Source: Lachnospiraceae bacterium C7
GTDB taxonomy: Bacteria > Bacillota > Clostridia > Lachnospirales > Lachnospiraceae
Reading direction: 5' to 3'
Length of the DNA stretch: 52,105 bases
Assembly: GCA_900113385.1 (NCBI GenBank)
Contig: FOPE01000017.1
Location: 1 to 52,105, forward strand
Part shown: in pieces, positions 1 to 8,345 of the stretch
Numbering within the stretch: position 1 is the stretch's first letter
How the letters are laid out: each line of letters opens with the position of its first letter
Program-made: the position numbers and the translations under genes
The notes under the pieces: model-generated
The model's input: only the letters and a program-made list of their open reading frames with translations
The model's database searches: none
What the model was told of the DNA's origin: nothing

Positions 1-350
1 ATGGCAAATATATGATTATAGCATTGCTATAAACTACTCTCATGAAGGCAAATATTGCTGGTGCGCGCGTAAGAGCACCTTCCCCAGCCTTAAATAGCTA
101 CGCGCACCAAGGCTGTTTTTCGTTTCATGCGCGTAGATATTTACTAATTAAGTCAAATATATGATTATAGCATTACTATAAACTACTCTCATGGAAGTAA
201 ATATTGCTGGTGCGCGCGTAGGAACTCCTAACCCAGCTTTAAATAACTACGCGCACCAAGAATGTTTTTCACTTCATGCGCGTAATTTTGTTCAATACGC
301 GTAGATTGTTGAATCCAAGTATAAGATATGGACAAAGTGCTGGGGAATTC
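1..350 (+). repeat. Structured GCGCGTA-rich repeat, copy R1 (5' part outside the window)
   Basis: Two successive bodies of the repeat family are seen, about 1-140 and 141-350. Each begins with the shared ATGATTATAGCATT segment, then the TACTCTCATG segment, then a GCGCGTA/TACGCGC module. The nested stem part found in R2-R6 is missing, presumably left of the window. The end segment around 303-350 matches the end of R3 at 7883-7935 nearly base for base. In the first body GGTGCGCGCGTA (60-71) can pair with TACGCGCACC (99-108), and CAGCCTT (85-91) with AAGGCTG (109-115). No convincing gene lies on either strand. Its 3' end runs into the intron-maturase remnant. Confidence 0.85.
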
Positions 351-706
351 TCTTTTTCACCCATCCATTGTGAACAAGTCTTGCATATTTGTCTCCACAA
401 TAGGCGATTTTATATGCTGCCCATCTTGGTACGTCCAGCTTCATCAAATTCTTAACTCTATTCTGCAGAGTTTTCCAATACTTCCAAATACACATACGAA
501 GTCTGAATCTGTTGTTTCCATCAAGTTCTTTACAAAGTATTTTCATACTTCCTATCTTAAAATAGTTAATCCATCCTCTGATGGGCTCTTGAATCAAAGT
601 AGAATCCGAATCCAAGGTACTTAAGTCCTTGCGGTTTGCCGACTTTACTCTTGGTTATGTTGACTAGTACACTTCTTCTACTTCTGCAACTGCAACTTTA
701 AATGGC
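292..706 (-). pseudogene. Decayed group II intron reverse transcriptase/maturase, C-terminal remnant
   Basis: The 107-codon frame ending at 292 carries a maturase (GIIM, domain X) signature: an IRGWINYFKIGSMK motif, then RLRMCIWKYWKT, RVKNLMKL, and an AAYKIA...KYARL stretch. Just upstream, in another frame (about 615-706), VNITKSKVGKPQGLKYLGFG is readable. This is the segment that precedes domain X in LtrA-type proteins (known family pattern). So the remnant has at least one frameshift and an internal deletion, and lacks the whole RT palm with its YADD motif. The last 15 or so residues read through the shared end of repeat R1, so the true C-terminus is gone. No intron RNA domain V/VI hairpin was recognised. 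Non-functional; the family call is firm. Confidence 0.8.
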
Positions 707-741
707 AATCCGTTTTTTCGTAAATGCTATTTAAGGCTTAA

Positions 742-3700
742 TTATTTTCTGCATTTTCGTATGACCTCATTAGGCACTTTTCCCAAAAAATAATCTTCTA
801 TATAGTTCCATATCTCATTGCTTGTAAATCCACCTTCAAAGAGAAATGTTAACATAGCCACTGAAATACGATGTCGAGACGAAACACTATCTAAAATACG
901 ATTTCTATACTTATCTGGACTTTTAATTACATTTTCCATCGTCTGAAGTTGGTTGACATAAATATAAAGTTGACTATTAGCTCCACCAATCATTTTAAAT
1001 GTTAAAATTCCAAGTGCTTCGCAAATTCCTAAAACAAGCGTTACCTTCTGAGCTTGATCTACAACATACAATTCTCCATCATCTGCATGAGTGCATATCC
1101 ACTTATATCCTGTTTCCACCCACTTGAAATAAAAATTTACTGCATTTTTAAATTGATATTTTGTAAATCCTTCCTTAGTTGTTCTTTCTTTTACAATAGG
1201 TGAAGATTCTCTTGCAAAATTCTTTCGATATGAATCCATTGATGCAACTATAACTTCGCATAAAGAATTTGCCTTATATTCACTTACTCCAATACTATTT
1301 TTAACAGCAATTGCCATATTATGAACTGACACATATTCTCCTGAAACTATTTTTTCGCCTATATATCCTTTAACACTATCCCATATAGTATGGAATATAC
1401 TATCAAAATCATCCTTAAAGCTTATGTTCACACATAGTGCTGGGTCTAATTTAAAATTTTTATTAAAATTCAACTCTGAACTGTGAGAATAAAGCATATA
1501 TTTAAATTTTGGGAATGACATATTTTCATACTTTTTCTTCCATATGTCTTCTAATTTCACGAGACATATATCACTCTCTTTATCTATTATTTTTAGTGTT
1601 CCAGGATATATTCGTTTTAATCTTCCCCTACTAGCCCTATCAATTCTAAAATATCCCATTGCAAACATAGGAATTGGTCGAACATTAATAGGCGAGAATC
1701 CTATTCGTGCTTCAAAATCTTTTTGTATTATAAGTAATGCTGTTTTTACTTTATTCATGTTTTCAGATTCATCACTTATCGGTGAGTCAAATATATATGT
1801 AAAGTTTTCTGCATCTATCAGCATAGCATTTCGCTTACCTACGTCAGATGATTTTCTTCTGTTTTTTTCATTTTGTTTATATATTTCTATAATCTTTTTC
1901 ATTATTTCTATAAGCTGATACTTATGAATTTTTGACATTCCATGCAACTTATTTATATGTTTAAAATCTAATGGATTATAATGATAATAAGCTTCACCAT
2001 CTATATCATTTCGTCTTGCTGCTCTTCCTATTTCCTGAACATAATCACAAACATTACCTGTAGGTGCAAAATGTGCCACTACCTTTATATCATCTATATC
2101 TATTCCCATACCAAAGGCTTTTGTTGCAAGCATAACTTTCTTTTTTCCACTTAAAAAATCATTATAATTTTCATTTTTTTCATCTTTATCCATTGTTCCA
2201 TAATAGCGTGCAACATTCCCTATCATTCGCTCGCCTTCTAAAAACTGATAGCACCTTTTTATCAAGGCAACTGTTGGAAAATATACAAGGGTTTTCTGTT
2301 CAAAAAAAATTGATCGTTTTACCAATTCTTTTATTTCTCTAAACTTATCTGGTTCATACTCACTACGTTTTGATCCATCTTTTTTTGAATTATCTATCAT
2401 AATATTTATATCATTACGTTTAACATATCCCAAATATACTATAGGATCTCTCATATTAAGACTAGCCATTGTTTCATTATACATGTCTTCTTCTCCGTGA
2501 TAAATAGCTGTTGCTGTAAATGTCGCTACCACAAAAGAACGATTTTTTTTATTTAATTGATTTTTGCGTAATTTATTAATATGATCTCCTAAATACCAAT
2601 AATCTGGTCTAAATTGTTTTCCCCATGTTGTAACAATATGTGCCTCATCAATTACTATCATTCCTATTGTTCTATCTCCAATAAGTTGTTCCACATCACT
2701 TCTACTTAAAAGGGTTTCAGGTGATATATATAATATATGCAACTTACTATCTGCAACCTCTTCCATTATCTTCCTCTTAAAAATAGGTGAAATATCTGAA
2801 TTAATAGTTTTTGCTCCATGATAATTTCGTTCTTCTAAATTTTTTACTTGATCATTCATTAAACCTATCAATGGCGAAATAACAATTGTAAGTAAATTAT
2901 ATTTCTCTGCAAGATAAATTGCTGGTATCTGAAACATAACAGATTTTCCTGCACCTGTAGGAGCAGTTACGAATATGTCTCTTTGATTTTTTATCTTTTC
3001 ATCTTCTCTTTTTTTTTCACAATTTTCTGTCTGTTCTACTAAATCTGCAATTATATTTTCTTGTGATACTTGCAGAACTTCTTTTTTATTATCATCTAAC
3101 TTAGATACATCATAAACCGACAAATTTCTAAAATCATTATATCCCCAATATTTTTTCAATATATTTGTATATTCATCTCTATGTATAAATTCATTTTTGA
3201 TTTTTTCGGGTTGGACTAGTATAAATTGCGTATATTCCATACATTGTTCTAACAAAATGTCTAAATGTGCTCTTAATTTCATATTATTTCCAACGTAATT
3301 AGAAATTCTAAAGAAAAATACTTTTGGATTGTATAAAGCCATATTAACCATTTCGACATAATCTGATTCTTCTAAAATTTCCATCTCGTATATTGATTCA
3401 TTGTTTGAATTGTCCTTGTATCTTTCTTCAACAATTTTGGCTATATCATCTATTTTTTCTATGTTTTCTAATAAAGTATGATCCTTAACCAATTCTGTAT
3501 CAAAGAGTTTTACCCATTCAATTTTACTGTTTTCTTTTATACTTTCGTCGCAATACACACCTATGTATTGATTACTATAACTTTCTTTTACTCCTTCAAA
3601 TATTTTGATATATTCTGTTATATCATCTTCCATATCTTTTTGCTTTTTATCATCATTTATCTCCTTGTCAATTTCTATATTTTGTATTGTTGAATCACTA

Positions 3701-4089
3701 TTAACATAATGATTTTTAATCGCTACTGATGTTTTTTGACTCACATTTAAAGAAAGTGGATACTGCTCTATATATAAATTATTATCTATTATATATATTT
3801 CTTTATACATCTCTAAAAGCATATTCTGCATCAAAAGAAATTCTTCATAAGTTACCACCTGTCTAGAAACGTTTAATTTCAAAAGATATGTCATACGATT
3901 TTCTACCAATGCTTCTAGATTCACATCTTGTAAATTAGCCTCAAATATTTCTTCTATGTCTTTTCTATATTTTAATAAAGGAATTCCTTTTAAAACTACC
4001 AAACATTTTCCCTTTTCATGTCCACTAAATTGCTCTTTAATATCTTTTATTTTTTTATTTAATTGTCTCGCTATAATGTTATATCTCAT
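742..4089 (-). CDS. RecQ-like superfamily 2 DNA helicase with long unrecognised N- and C-terminal regions
   Basis: 1115 residues. The helicase core is clear: Walker A TGAGKS near residue 380, a DEAH box (IDEAHIVTTWGKQFRPDY) near 481, TATA motif III, KAFGMGIDID, and motif VI QEIGRAARR near 687. The DEAH...WGxxFRPDY block is a RecQ hallmark, so 3'-5' ATP-dependent unwinding is expected. The first 370 residues and the last 400 match no domain I can name. I see no Zn-binding cysteine cluster or HRDC domain, so it is not a housekeeping RecQ. It lies 12 bp after the sigma-like gene, and its ribosome site (ATAGGAGAAAG) overlaps that gene's TAG stop, which points to translational coupling. Flanked by an intron remnant and repeat R1. 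Could be a defence or mobile-element helicase (inference). Confidence 0.85.
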   Translation of the reverse strand: MRYNIIARQLNKKIKDIKEQFSGHEKGKCLVVLKGIPLLKYRKDIEEIFEANLQDVNLEALVENRMTYLLKLNVSRQVVTYEEFLLMQNMLLEMYKEIYIIDNNLYIEQYPLSLNVSQKTSVAIKNHYVNSDSTIQNIEIDKEINDDKKQKDMEDDITEYIKIFEGVKESYSNQYIGVYCDESIKENSKIEWVKLFDTELVKDHTLLENIEKIDDIAKIVEERYKDNSNNESIYEMEILEESDYVEMVNMALYNPKVFFFRISNYVGNNMKLRAHLDILLEQCMEYTQFILVQPEKIKNEFIHRDEYTNILKKYWGYNDFRNLSVYDVSKLDDNKKEVLQVSQENIIADLVEQTENCEKKREDEKIKNQRDIFVTAPTGAGKSVMFQIPAIYLAEKYNLLTIVISPLIGLMNDQVKNLEERNYHGAKTINSDISPIFKRKIMEEVADSKLHILYISPETLLSRSDVEQLIGDRTIGMIVIDEAHIVTTWGKQFRPDYWYLGDHINKLRKNQLNKKNRSFVVATFTATAIYHGEEDMYNETMASLNMRDPIVYLGYVKRNDINIMIDNSKKDGSKRSEYEPDKFREIKELVKRSIFFEQKTLVYFPTVALIKRCYQFLEGERMIGNVARYYGTMDKDEKNENYNDFLSGKKKVMLATKAFGMGIDIDDIKVVAHFAPTGNVCDYVQEIGRAARRNDIDGEAYYHYNPLDFKHINKLHGMSKIHKYQLIEIMKKIIEIYKQNEKNRRKSSDVGKRNAMLIDAENFTYIFDSPISDESENMNKVKTALLIIQKDFEARIGFSPINVRPIPMFAMGYFRIDRASRGRLKRIYPGTLKIIDKESDICLVKLEDIWKKKYENMSFPKFKYMLYSHSSELNFNKNFKLDPALCVNISFKDDFDSIFHTIWDSVKGYIGEKIVSGEYVSVHNMAIAVKNSIGVSEYKANSLCEVIVASMDSYRKNFARESSPIVKERTTKEGFTKYQFKNAVNFYFKWVETGYKWICTHADDGELYVVDQAQKVTLVLGICEALGILTFKMIGGANSQLYIYVNQLQTMENVIKSPDKYRNRILDSVSSRHRISVAMLTFLFEGGFTSNEIWNYIEDYFLGKVPNEVIRKCRK

Positions 4090-4101
4090 TTTAACTTTCT
4101 C

Positions 4102-5277
4102 CTATAAATATTCTTTTAATTGTTTTGTTACTTTTGATAATTTAAGTTTTTGCAGTGCTCTTTTTTCTATTTGTCTAATTCTTTCCCTAGTCACTCCATA
4201 ATAATTTCCAATTTCTTCTAATGTATGTGGATTAGTTCCAAATAGTCCAAAACGCATGATAAGGATATTTTTTGCTCTTTCATCAATTGACGTCAAACTA
4301 TTAAGCGCTTTAATTATATCATTATGCATGCTATTATCTATAGCTTTATCTTCAACACTTTTTTCTTTAGTATCAGGCAAAAACTCTTCTATCTCATTTT
4401 CAAAATCATCACCTATTTTTACATTTGTTGATGTAATATTTAAGTAATTTTTTCTTAACAGTAAACATTGCTCAATCTCTTCCACCGAAACATCTAATTG
4501 ATTAGCTACTTCTTGCATTAATTCACTTTCTGTGTATGAAATATGTTTATTTTCCATTTCAATAATAACATTTGACATTTTTATCTCTATCTTTATTATT
4601 TTTTCCATCATATGAACAGGAAGCCTAATGACAAACCCTGTATCATATATTTCTCTAATAACTCTTTGTCGAATCCACCAAATTGCATATGTAGAAAATT
4701 CCGTATTATAGCTAAAATCAAATCGTTCTGCTGCTTTTATTAATCCTAACATTCCAGCTTGAATAGCATCATCTAATTCTATTTGTGTTTTAAATCTTTT
4801 CCAGTCCATATATGCAAATTTTCTTACAAGTCTCTCATTTTGAATGCACAAGTCTTGTTTAGCTTGTTCATCTCCACTTTGAATTCTTGCACATAAAGCT
4901 CGATTACTATATCCGATGTTAGTTTTTTCCTTTATTTTGACTTGACTTTTATCTTCATTAATGTCATCTCTAAAAAAATCATCGTTCAAAGAAAATTCCA
5001 TATTCCAATAATTGTCAGAATAGTCTAATTGGATTTCATTATTCCCTTTTTTATCACTATCTATTAAAAATTCTTCTTTGTTTATATTCCTATTAATTGA
5101 ATCAACTTCTTTATTGGAATGATCTACAACTGTTATATTAACCGATTGCAAAATTTTGTTAACTTGCTGTTTTTCATTTACTCTTAAGAAAGAAAAAATA
5201 CATTCAAAATCTTTCTTCTCCAATTTATTTTCCTTTAAATATGGTTTAACCATTTCCTGAATTCTACCAATTTCCAT
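4102..5277 (-). CDS. Sigma-70 family RNA polymerase sigma factor, variant, paired with a RecQ-like helicase
   Basis: 391 residues. Residues about 1-115 are unlike any sigma region I know and rich in charged residues. Region 2 follows: NERLVRKFAY, then DDAIQAGMLGLIKAAERFD and the -10-recognition/melting segment FSTYAIWWIRQRVIREIYD. Region 3 starts at IRLPVHMMEKI. Region 4 is at the C-terminus: MRFGLFG...HTLEEIGNYYGVTRERIRQIEKRALQKLK, close to the primary-sigma type. The start is fixed by a strong AAGGAGG site 8-14 bp upstream of ATG. It is first in an operon with the helicase. It may direct transcription of its own island, or have been adopted as a DNA-binding subunit; the window does not say which. 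Family call firm, role unknown. Confidence 0.88.
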   Translation of the reverse strand: MEIGRIQEMVKPYLKENKLEKKDFECIFSFLRVNEKQQVNKILQSVNITVVDHSNKEVDSINRNINKEEFLIDSDKKGNNEIQLDYSDNYWNMEFSLNDDFFRDDINEDKSQVKIKEKTNIGYSNRALCARIQSGDEQAKQDLCIQNERLVRKFAYMDWKRFKTQIELDDAIQAGMLGLIKAAERFDFSYNTEFSTYAIWWIRQRVIREIYDTGFVIRLPVHMMEKIIKIEIKMSNVIIEMENKHISYTESELMQEVANQLDVSVEEIEQCLLLRKNYLNITSTNVKIGDDFENEIEEFLPDTKEKSVEDKAIDNSMHNDIIKALNSLTSIDERAKNILIMRFGLFGTNPHTLEEIGNYYGVTRERIRQIEKRALQKLKLSKVTKQLKEYL

Positions 5278-5350
5278 CTTATAATTTTTCCTCCTTATTT
5301 TCTCCTTATCTATTAATTACCTTTATGTCCTTCATTTTTAACTTAAACGC

Positions 5351-5356
5351 ATTATA
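5351..5356 (-). promoter_or_regulatory. Probable -10 box (TATAAT) of the sigma-helicase operon
   Basis: On the minus strand TATAAT is preceded by TAG and lies about 75 bp before the sigma-like ATG. No good -35 hexamer is seen at 16-18 bp, so the promoter is weak or needs another factor. Confidence 0.4.
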
Positions 5357-5564
5357 CTATATCAACTGGTCATTTTTTGATTCTTTTAGATTTTTTCGAT
5401 TTTTTAAAAAATATTTTATTTTTTATATTGTTTCAAATATTGCATACAAATAATATTATACCAAATATTAAAATACCCATTACAAAAACTTTATCAAACA
5501 TATCATTTACCTTCTGCTGTACAAAATATAATCGTGCTTTCCTTTTTTAATGATTGTTTTCCTT

Positions 5565-5990
5565 CCTACGCGCATAGATTCACTTTTAACATGTATGAGC
5601 GTAGGGATTTACCTCGTGAATAGGCATGCCTACGCTCATACATTTGATTTTTGCTCCCATGCGCGTAGATATTCACTAATTATGGCAAATATATGATTAT
5701 AGCATTGCTATAAACTACTCTCATGAAGGCAAATATTGCTGGTGCGCGCGTAAGAGCACCTGCCCAGCTTTAAATCACTACGCGCACCAAGGCTATTTCC
5801 CACTTCACGCGCGTAAGGGCACCTTCCCAGCCTTAAATCGCTACGCGCACCAAGGCTATTTTTCACTTCATGCGCGTAATTCTTGCTACATGTGCATAAT
5901 TTCACTTCATGCAAATAATTTTGCTACATGCGCGTAGATTGTTGAATCCCAGTTTAAGAAATGGACAATTTACAAGGAATTCTATTTATC
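5565..5990 (+). repeat. Structured GCGCGTA-rich repeat, copy R2 (two tandem modules)
   Basis: Outer stem arms: TACGCGCATAG (5567-5577) and CCATGCGCGTA (5657-5667), with one mismatch. The inner stem is a perfect 14 bp: TGTATGAGCGTAGG (5592-5605) with CCTACGCTCATACA (5629-5642). A spacer of about 70 bp follows, then two modules with GCGCGTA starting at 5746, 5809 and 5872 (63-bp period). In the first module AGCTTT faces AAGGCT (one G-U type pair); in the second AGCCTT faces AAGGCT (perfect). It ends with the shared GATTGTTGAATCC segment. The rest of the 5278-5564 gap is AT-rich with nothing else recognised. The frame 5708-5914 is a by-product of the modules. Confidence 0.9.
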
Positions 5991-6046
5991 ACCCGATCTA
6001 TTTTGTTTTCAAGGATTCACATTTATCTTTTTTTTCATTTTACATG

Positions 6047-6075
6047 TAAAAAAGGCCATGCTACAGCACGGCCTT
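6047..6075 (-). terminator. Rho-independent terminator of the split lipoprotein gene
   Basis: Read on the minus strand, AAGGCCGTGC TGTA GCATGGCCTT forms a 10-bp stem with one G-U type pair and a 4-base loop, followed directly by TTTTTT. It lies about 70 bp after the stop of the upstream frame. Confidence 0.85.
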
Positions 6076-6143
6076 ATAAATGTTTAATGTATGTAATTGT
6101 GTTTTAAAATTCAACAGATATACTTCTTACTATACGTTATTTT

Positions 6144-6632
6144 CTAATATTCATCTGATGGTCTATATATTAAGAGACGATAAGCAGTACCTTCAGAAAT
6201 AGATACATCAAGTTCCATTCCTGATTCCATATGACTTTTGAGATAATCTGCAAATTCTTGCTGCGTCCAATCTGTTTTCAGGTTATTATCATCCATGATA
6301 TCGTACCAAGTGTACTCATCTAGTATTATTTTATACTTTCTTTTCTTAACTATCTCATCTTCATAATTTGTTTCAAAATTACTTTCCTGCACTCCCTCTT
6401 TACGAAATGAAGCATCTAAGATTATTCTATCATCTTTCATTTCAAAATCTGTTATGCAAACAGAATATTTATTATCTGGAATGCTATCAAGTTTTGTCAT
6501 ATAAATACCATCTTCAAGATTTGATTTTTCTCCCTTAGGTACGTAAGTCTCTCCTTCTTTTTTCAATTTTCCATATTTACTTCCTACTTTAAAATAATCT
6601 GAAGATGATTTTGTAATCTCTATTGAATACAT
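6144..6632 (-). CDS. C-terminal part of a frameshifted lipoprotein of unknown function
   Basis: 162 residues from the first ATG, with no recognised domain and no ribosome-binding site at that ATG. The frame stays open upstream and reads GVKCSVEVDCGLKPIEFLLY before the ATG, exactly where the neighbouring lipoprotein frame ends (about 6704-6720). One inserted base, or a -1 slip in TTGAAAAAGATGGGG, joins the two into a single protein of about 290 residues. The C-terminal part is acidic, with aromatic-rich ends (EYTWYDIMDD; TAYRLLIY). I read it as the second half of the gene, not a gene of its own. Function unknown. Confidence 0.6.
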   Translation of the reverse strand: MYSIEITKSSSDYFKVGSKYGKLKKEGETYVPKGEKSNLEDGIYMTKLDSIPDNKYSVCITDFEMKDDRIILDASFRKEGVQESNFETNYEDEIVKKRKYKIILDEYTWYDIMDDNNLKTDWTQQEFADYLKSHMESGMELDVSISEGTAYRLLIYRPSDEY

Positions 6633-6703
6633 TCCGTTCTTCTGATCCTTATAAAGTAAAAATTCTATGGGCTTTAATCCGCAATCAACTTCTACGGAAC
6701 ATT

Positions 6704-7018
6704 TTACCCCATCTTTTTCAATGTTGCTTCTCCGTTTTCAAAACCAGTTAAACGATAAAATGATCCTTCGACTGTATACTTGTCACCTTTTTTTTCAATG
6801 GTAACCTCGTCTCCATTATTTGTATAATATCCTACGTAGTCGTCTAAAGTAGTTTTTCTTTCCTCTTTCTTACCTGTGTCCTCATTTTTTGTTTTTTCTG
6901 AATCGTTTTGTTTGACATTGGCACTGTTGTCTTGTGCTCTCTGAAAAGTTTGTTTGACATCCCCGCAGGCTGTTAAAACCAATAACATTACACATAACAT
7001 AATAGCTGTCTTCTTCAT
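6704..7018 (-). CDS. N-terminal part of a frameshifted secreted lipoprotein
   Basis: A signal peptide with lipobox (LLVLTAC, Cys at residue 18 counted from the ATG) predicts lipid anchoring to the outer face of the membrane. A short Lys/Glu/Asp/Asn linker follows, then DDYVGYYTNNGDEVTIEKKG, a short beta-rich stretch resembling small lipoprotein domains. A frame open to GTG at 7024 exists, but ATG at 7018 sits 6 bp from GAAAGGAAA and is the better start. The frame breaks after ATLKKMG at an A5 tract. The continuation lies in the -1 frame (see 6144-6632). No partner gene nearby. Confidence 0.7.
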   Translation of the reverse strand: MKKTAIMLCVMLLVLTACGDVKQTFQRAQDNSANVKQNDSEKTKNEDTGKKEERKTTLDDYVGYYTNNGDEVTIEKKGDKYTVEGSFYRLTGFENGEATLKKMG

Positions 7019-7077
7019 AATCACTTTCCTTTCGTTAGTTGTTCTATCAGTTTTAATCGATTTATTGAACTGAAAAA

Positions 7078-7177
7078 TTGAGACAGTTTTTGTGTTTTAT
7101 AATTTTTTTGTGTTAATGGTGTTTTTGTTACATAAAACACCTCATTAACATAAAAAAGCTGAGACAGTGTCTCAGCT
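7078..7177 (-). other. Leader with competing hairpins before the lipoprotein (possible attenuator)
   Basis: On the minus strand, AGCTGAGACACTGTCTCAGCT (7157-7177) is a hairpin followed by TTTTTT, so it looks like a terminator. A second hairpin follows (7112-7149: GTTAATGAGGTGTTTT with AAAACACCATTAAC, 2-base bulge). Then AAAACTGTCTCAA (7078-7090) repeats the TGTCTCA arm. CTGAGACA could pair with either copy. It may instead be the terminator of a lost upstream gene or an insertion-sequence scar. The frame 7021-7206 across it has no ribosome site and is not called. Confidence 0.4.
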
Positions 7178-7566
7178 TGGTCCCCAACGTTATAAAACTC
7201 GGGCAACTCTGTTATTTACATTATACGCTATGATAAGATTAAATTCAATGGGGGATTCGCATTGTATGAATTTTATATTGCATTTCTTTTTTTGTATGAA
7301 TCAATTAATTCATTTCTCCCGTAATCTGCATCCTCTCATTCTAAATACTATCTTCCTATATTTTCTCCTGGCACATCATCTAATCTCAGCTTCTCAAAAT
7401 AAATTATAATGTTTTCTTTCTACTTCTTATTCTAAAATTGTTTGATGAGTTATAAAATAACAATCACATGTTAGATACTCCACAAAAGTCTTTAATTTTA
7501 TAATCATCTCTTTTTCAGATGGCGGTATAATATCCTTTATTTATTCTATCAGACGTCCAATTTGAC
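7178..7566. other. Gene-less AT-rich stretch
   Basis: No ribosome site with a plausible frame, no tRNA, no hairpin of note and no repeat copy is seen between the leader hairpins and repeat R3. Confidence 0.5.
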
Positions 7567-7940
7567 ATTTATAAACCTAGGAATTTATCTATTTAAAATA
7601 ATTTTTCTTTTTCCTACGCGCATAGATTCACTTTTAACATGTATGAGCGTAGGAATTTAACTCATGAATAAGCATGCCTACGCTCATACATTTGATTTTT
7701 GCTCCTATGCGCGTAGATATTCACCAATTATAGTAAATATATACTCGTAGCATTACCAAATACTACTCTCATGAAGGCAAATATTGCAAGCACGCGCGTA
7801 AGAACACCTTCCCCAACTTTAAATCACTACGCGTACCAAGGCTGTTTTTCGTTTCATGCGCGTAATTTCGTTCCATGCGCGCAGATTGTTGAATCCAAGT
7901 ATAAGAGATGGACAAAGTGCTGGGGAATTCTCTTTATAAA
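7567..7940 (+). repeat. Structured GCGCGTA-rich repeat, copy R3 (first of a tandem trio)
   Basis: The outer stem is perfect over 11 bp: TACGCGCATAG (7615-7625) with CTATGCGCGTA (7705-7715). The inner stem is perfect over 14 bp: TGTATGAGCGTAGG (7640-7653) with CCTACGCTCATACA (7677-7690). One module follows, then the end segment GATTGTTGAATCCAAG...AATTCTCTTT, shared with R1. The 45 bp before the outer stem resemble the linkers before R4 and R5, so the repeating unit is the stem part, module part and linker together. Confidence 0.9.
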
Positions 7941-8310
7941 CGTAGTGATTTGTCTCGTTTTAATAATGATTTTTCCTTTCCTACGCGCATGGATTCACTT
8001 TTAACATGTATGAGCGTAGGAATTTAACTCATGAATAAGCATGCCTACGCTCATACATTTGATTTTTGCTTCCATGCGCGTAGCTATTCACCAATTATGG
8101 CAAATATATGCTTATCGTATTACTATAAACTACTCTCATGAAGGCAAATATTGCAAGTACGCGCGTAAAAGCACCTTCCCCAACTTTAAATCACTACGCG
8201 CGCCAAGGCTATTTTTCACTCCATGCGCGTAAATCATGAAATCCAACTATAAATATATGTAATTCAACTATGCAAGATGGAAAAATTGCAGGAATATTCT
8301 ATTTGTAAGT
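7941..8310 (+). repeat. Structured GCGCGTA-rich repeat, copy R4
   Basis: Outer stem TACGCGCATGG (7982-7992) pairs perfectly with CCATGCGCGTA (8072-8082). Compared with R3, an A-T pair has become G-C with both arms changed, which supports a selected base pair. Inner stem 8007-8020 with 8044-8057 is perfect over 14 bp. One module at about 8155-8230. The outer stem starts 367 bp after that of R3. Confidence 0.9.
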
Positions 8311-8345
8311 GTAGAATTTTATCTCCTTAAAATGATTTTCCCTTT

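Noticed and set aside
60-115. Classic H-type pseudoknot in each module
   Set aside because: The arms are interleaved, but a' directly abuts b', leaving no loop to cross a 10-bp stem. Alternative hairpins are more plausible.
328-624. Plus-strand frame opposite the maturase remnant
   Set aside because: It is the antisense of a clear protein remnant and has no recognisable features.
292-706. Retron or diversity-generating reverse transcriptase
   Set aside because: Only maturase domain X and the preceding segment remain, typical of group II introns. No template/variable repeat or msr/msd was seen.
742-4089. Housekeeping RecQ
   Set aside because: Too long, no evident HRDC domain or RecQ zinc cluster, and coupled to a sigma-like gene in an accessory region.
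5708-5914. Open frame with a repeated peptide (NSLGARSDLRLGRC) in R2, and similar frames on both strands at 8502-8731
   Set aside because: The frames arise because the module is 63 bp (21 codons). They lack ribosome sites, exist on both strands and break where a module is 64 bp.
7021-7206. Small protein gene before the lipoprotein
   Set aside because: No ribosome site, crosses a terminator-like hairpin and overlaps the lipoprotein start.
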